From JASGCL01 sp965262775 (GTDB lineage Bacteria; Pseudomonadota; Alphaproteobacteria; JASGCL01), in contig CBDHFT010000003.1 of the NCBI GenBank assembly GCA_965262775.1, positions 1 through 42,984 on the forward strand: a DNA stretch of 42,984 bases, given 5' to 3'. The notes under the pieces are model-generated. The model was given only the letters and a program-made list of their open reading frames with translations, was not told the origin of the DNA and did no database searches. A program made the translations under genes and the position numbers. Shown in pieces: positions 41,003 to 42,984 of this stretch; within the stretch, counting starts at the first letter, position 1; each line of letters starts with the position of its first letter.

Positions 41003-41113
41003 CTGGGGCGCGTCCTTAATACATCTCACGCGTCCTTGTATTCTTGGCTATCGATGGCTATATCCTAACCTGAACCTTGCAGTTATTGCATGTAACAATC
41101 TTTTATATATCTT

Positions 41114-41653
41114 ATGACAAAACAACCTATTGAAACGGTGGACAAAAAAACCATGGCGCAACCCCTGCCGCCTTACAAACTTAACGCCGCAACCCGTATT
41201 GGCCACACCCATTTGAAGGTTGCCAATTTGGAACGCGCCTTGGCCTTTTGGCGGGATATTGTAGGGTTGGAGGTTCAGCAACAAGCTGGCGATAGTGCCG
41301 CTTTTTTATCGGCGGGTGGGTATCACCATCATATCGCCCTTAATACCTGGGAAAGCAAAAATGGCGGTCCCCCCGCCGATGGCACAACGGGGCTTTACCA
41401 TGTTGCTTTGCTTTATCCTGACAGGAAATCGCTGGGCTTGGCATTAAAACGATTGATGGAGTGCGGCTGGCCGTTGGATGGTGCCGCCGACCATGGCGTT
41501 TCCGAGGCATTATATTTACGCGACCCCGATAACAATGGCGTGGAATTATACCGCGACCGCGACCCCAAGGATTGGCCCAAAGACCAGGACGGCAAATTGG
41601 CTATGTATACCAAACACCTTGATTTGCAAGAATTATTGGCAAGCGCAGCATAA
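41114..41653 (+). CDS. VOC-superfamily protein, catechol 2,3-dioxygenase-like
   Basis: 179 residues. IGHTHLKVANLERALAFWRDIVGLEV supplies the first metal His, GLYHVALLYPDRKSLGLALKRL the second, and LRDPDNNGVELYRDRDPKDW the Glu, so the 2-His-1-carboxylate site is intact. The arrangement matches the CatE/YfiE group; ring-cleaving activity is plausible but unproven, and no pathway genes adjoin it. The first 13 residues before MAQPLPPYKLN are polar; the inner ATG at 41153 is an alternative start. A hairpin CAGCATAA/TTATGCTG (41646-41664) overlaps its stop codon. Confidence 0.85.
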   Translation: MTKQPIETVDKKTMAQPLPPYKLNAATRIGHTHLKVANLERALAFWRDIVGLEVQQQAGDSAAFLSAGGYHHHIALNTWESKNGGPPADGTTGLYHVALLYPDRKSLGLALKRLMECGWPLDGAADHGVSEALYLRDPDNNGVELYRDRDPKDWPKDQDGKLAMYTKHLDLQELLASAA

Positions 41654-41681
41654 TTTTTATGCTGTTATGGCAGCAAAAATT

Positions 41682-42332
41682 TTAAGATAGTTTGCAAACG
41701 GTCAGGGCCTTTTGCACCGCGGGGCGCGCCAACAAATTATCGCGCCAACGGATGATGTTGGGGTAATTATTCAAACCCAACACATCCCCAGCCTTATAAC
41801 CCGTTTCCAACGCCCGCACCCACGGCATGGTTGCCATGTCGGCGATGGTGAATTCGCTCCCCGCGATATAACCATGTTGCGCCAATTGTTTTTCAAGCAC
41901 CGCCAGCAACCTTTTTGTTTCTTTGGTATAACGGTCAATGGCGTAGGGAACCTTCTCGGTTGCGTAAAAAGTAAAATGACCAAATTGGCCAAACATGGGG
42001 CCCAACCCACTGACTTGCCAAAACAGCCATTGTAATGTTTGCGAACGTTTTGTTGGATCCTTTGGTAAAAATTGCCCAGTTTTTTCGGCAAGGTAGATAA
42101 GTATCGCCCCCGATTCCATAATCGCCAGTGGCTTGCCATTATCCCCCACGGGGTCAACGATGGCGGGGATTTTTGAATTGGGATTAATTTTTATATAATC
42201 GTCGGTAAATTGTTCGCCCTTACCAATGTTGATGGTGTGAGCATCGTAGGGAATGGCCATTTCTTCCAAAGCAATCGCCACCTTCACCCCGTTGGGGGTT
42301 GCCAAAGAATAAAGTTGAATTTTGTCGGCCAT
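41682..42332 (-). CDS. Glutathione S-transferase, nu-class (YfcG/YghU-like)
   Basis: 216-residue cytoplasmic enzyme using glutathione, often as a disulfide-bond reductase. The thioredoxin-like domain has LYSLATPNGVKVAIALEEMAIPYD, where the TPNG motif marks the nu class, NPNSKIPAIVDP with the cis-Pro, and AIMESGAILIYLAEKTG with the glutathione-binding ES pair. The all-helical domain ends VLGLNNYPNIIRWRDNLLARPAVQKAL. It is convergent with the dioxygenase-like gene. Its substrate is unknown. Confidence 0.93.
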   Translation of the reverse strand: MADKIQLYSLATPNGVKVAIALEEMAIPYDAHTINIGKGEQFTDDYIKINPNSKIPAIVDPVGDNGKPLAIMESGAILIYLAEKTGQFLPKDPTKRSQTLQWLFWQVSGLGPMFGQFGHFTFYATEKVPYAIDRYTKETKRLLAVLEKQLAQHGYIAGSEFTIADMATMPWVRALETGYKAGDVLGLNNYPNIIRWRDNLLARPAVQKALTVCKLS

Positions 42333-42429
42333 GAGACAAGCATTGTAGCAAAGACCAGACAGCGAAGGAAGATGTATTATGTATTAATTGCCTTCAACCA
42401 CAATAATAATTATTACAATAATAAGCAAA

Positions 42430-42515
42430 TGGTGGTGGGGGCTGGATTTGAACCAGCGTAAGCAGAAGCTAACGGATTTACAGTCCGTCCCCTTTAACCA
42501 CTCGGGCACCCCACC
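42430..42515 (-). tRNA. tRNA-Tyr (GTA)
   Basis: Minus-strand cloverleaf of 86 nt with encoded CCA. Acceptor GGTGGGG pairs with CCCCACC, anticodon stem ACGGA/TCCGT encloses CTGTAAA with anticodon GTA (plus-strand 42479-42481), the T arm is GCTGG-TTCAAAT-CCAGC, and the long variable arm TAGCTTCTGCTTAC is the class II type expected for bacterial tRNA-Tyr. Confidence 0.97.
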
Positions 42516-42851
42516 ATAATTTACAATATTTCCTGATAATATCGGTTGGCAAACAATCTAATATAATCCGTCACAATATTGCGGTAAATTAGGCGATAAA
42601 TTATCCCCACCCATTTGTCAATTGCTGTTTCCAACCCTTGCCGTTATTAAAAAAAACCTATCACAAGCCGCCTATTTGTTTTTATGATTATTTGCTTTTA
42701 TCCTCAGTCATTGCCATAATGACGTGCATTAAAAAATAAACAACATGTGTTAACTATATTTTAGAAATAACTAAACAATTGATTGTTATAAAAAAAAGAA
42801 TTACATTCTATATATTTTGAAAAAAAGAGAATATAATTATTTATATATCTG
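42516..42851. other. Very AT-rich gene-free region
   Basis: No ORF, RNA or clear promoter could be supported. A short palindrome AACAATTGATTGTT lies at 42774-42787, and TTATCCCCA near 42600 is one base from a DnaA box. The region carries the upstream sequence of tRNA-Tyr at its left end. Confidence 0.4.
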
Positions 42852-42896
42852 TTTTTTTCTAAAAAATAGAAAAAAATTCTATTTTTTAGAAAAAAA
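42852..42896. repeat. Perfect 20-bp inverted repeat with 5-nt loop
   Basis: Arm 42852-42871 (seven T, then CTAAAAAATAGAA) is the exact inverse complement of arm 42877-42896, separated by AAAAA. It ends five bases before a TTGACA box. Such a perfect long stem, even in AT-rich DNA, is unlikely by chance; it could be a bidirectional terminator, a regulator site, or a cruciform. Confidence 0.85.
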
Positions 42897-42900
42897 TCGC

Positions 42901-42929
42901 TTGACACGCGTCTTGCTATTTTATAAACA
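42901..42929 (+). promoter_or_regulatory. Promoter reading out of the window
   Basis: TTGACA (42901-42906; CTTGACA with the preceding base) is followed by TAAACA after 17 bp (42924-42929) or TATAAA after 15 bp (42922-42927). The downstream gene lies beyond 42984. The perfect -35 box suggests a strongly expressed transcript. Confidence 0.5.
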
Positions 42930-42984
42930 ATTTTTGAAATAAATAATTTTGGCGGTCAAAGAAAAAATTTGGCATCAAATGAAA

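Noticed and set aside
42590..42610. Replication origin
   Set aside because: Only one near-match to a DnaA box and no origin-linked genes in the window.

Overview
The window looks like chromosome of an AT-leaning alphaproteobacterium (GC in the low-to-mid 40s percent by eye; not calculated). The evidence is the gene content and order: an argS / SPOR-domain / nagZ / scpA / scpB block, yajC-secD-secF followed by a Mth938-domain gene, an aa3-type ctaC-ctaD pair, a CtaA-type heme A synthase, and an L31 with an Ala/Lys/Pro-rich tail. No phage, integrase, transposase, rRNA or CRISPR array is visible. The species cannot be named from this sequence.

Layout. 1-3920: a 3'-truncated, frameshifted heme A synthase gene with a near-leaderless promoter, then two tandem paralogous outer-membrane beta-barrel genes with conserved flanks and divergent middles. 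3921-9003: a probable udg-gshB-pgi-mutL operon (uracil excision, glutathione synthesis, glycolysis, mismatch repair). 9091-10175: terminator hairpins, rpmE and a MAPEG membrane protein. 10176-13544: ctaC-ctaD, a glyoxalase-fold gene and a 48-bp tandem repeat. 13607-17767: an agmatinase-family gene with its own promoter, an unknown protein, an ArsR regulator divergent from an orphan solute-binding protein, and rimM. 17780-26559: one tightly packed minus-strand run of nine genes, from a D12-class adenine methyltransferase through argS, SPOR, nagZ, scpA, scpB, pdxJ and tsaB to rimI. 26660-27436: an AT-rich DUF3800 gene that looks recently acquired. 27560-30998: yajC-secD-secF-Mth938. 31137-36127: a glycosyltransferase, a fatty-acid desaturase, a hydratase/FAH-fold gene and transketolase. 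36208-42332: a 45-codon small gene, a zinc-ribbon membrane protein, a VIT1-type Fe/Mn exporter, a GT1 glycosyltransferase, a frameshifted mntH with a Fur-like operator, a dioxygenase-fold protein and a glutathione transferase. 42430-42515: tRNA-Tyr. The right end is very AT-rich, with a perfect 20-bp hairpin next to a TTGACA promoter that points out of the window.

Themes. Respiration (ctaA, ctaC, ctaD), metal balance (a VIT1-type exporter and an NRAMP importer 2 kb apart), envelope biology (barrel proteins, SecDF-YajC, glycosyltransferases, desaturase, SPOR, NagZ) and genome maintenance (MutL, UDG, ScpAB, methyltransferase) share the window. Two genes, ctaA and mntH, carry one-base frameshifts that fit a lost base in a short homopolymer run, so sequencing error must be excluded before calling them broken.

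No clear-cut new system is visible. The best candidates for follow-up are: (i) the D12 methyltransferase leading a housekeeping operon, divergent from a foreign-looking DUF3800 putative nuclease; (ii) the tandem variable outer-membrane protein pair; (iii) the regulatory inverted repeats at ctaA and mntH.
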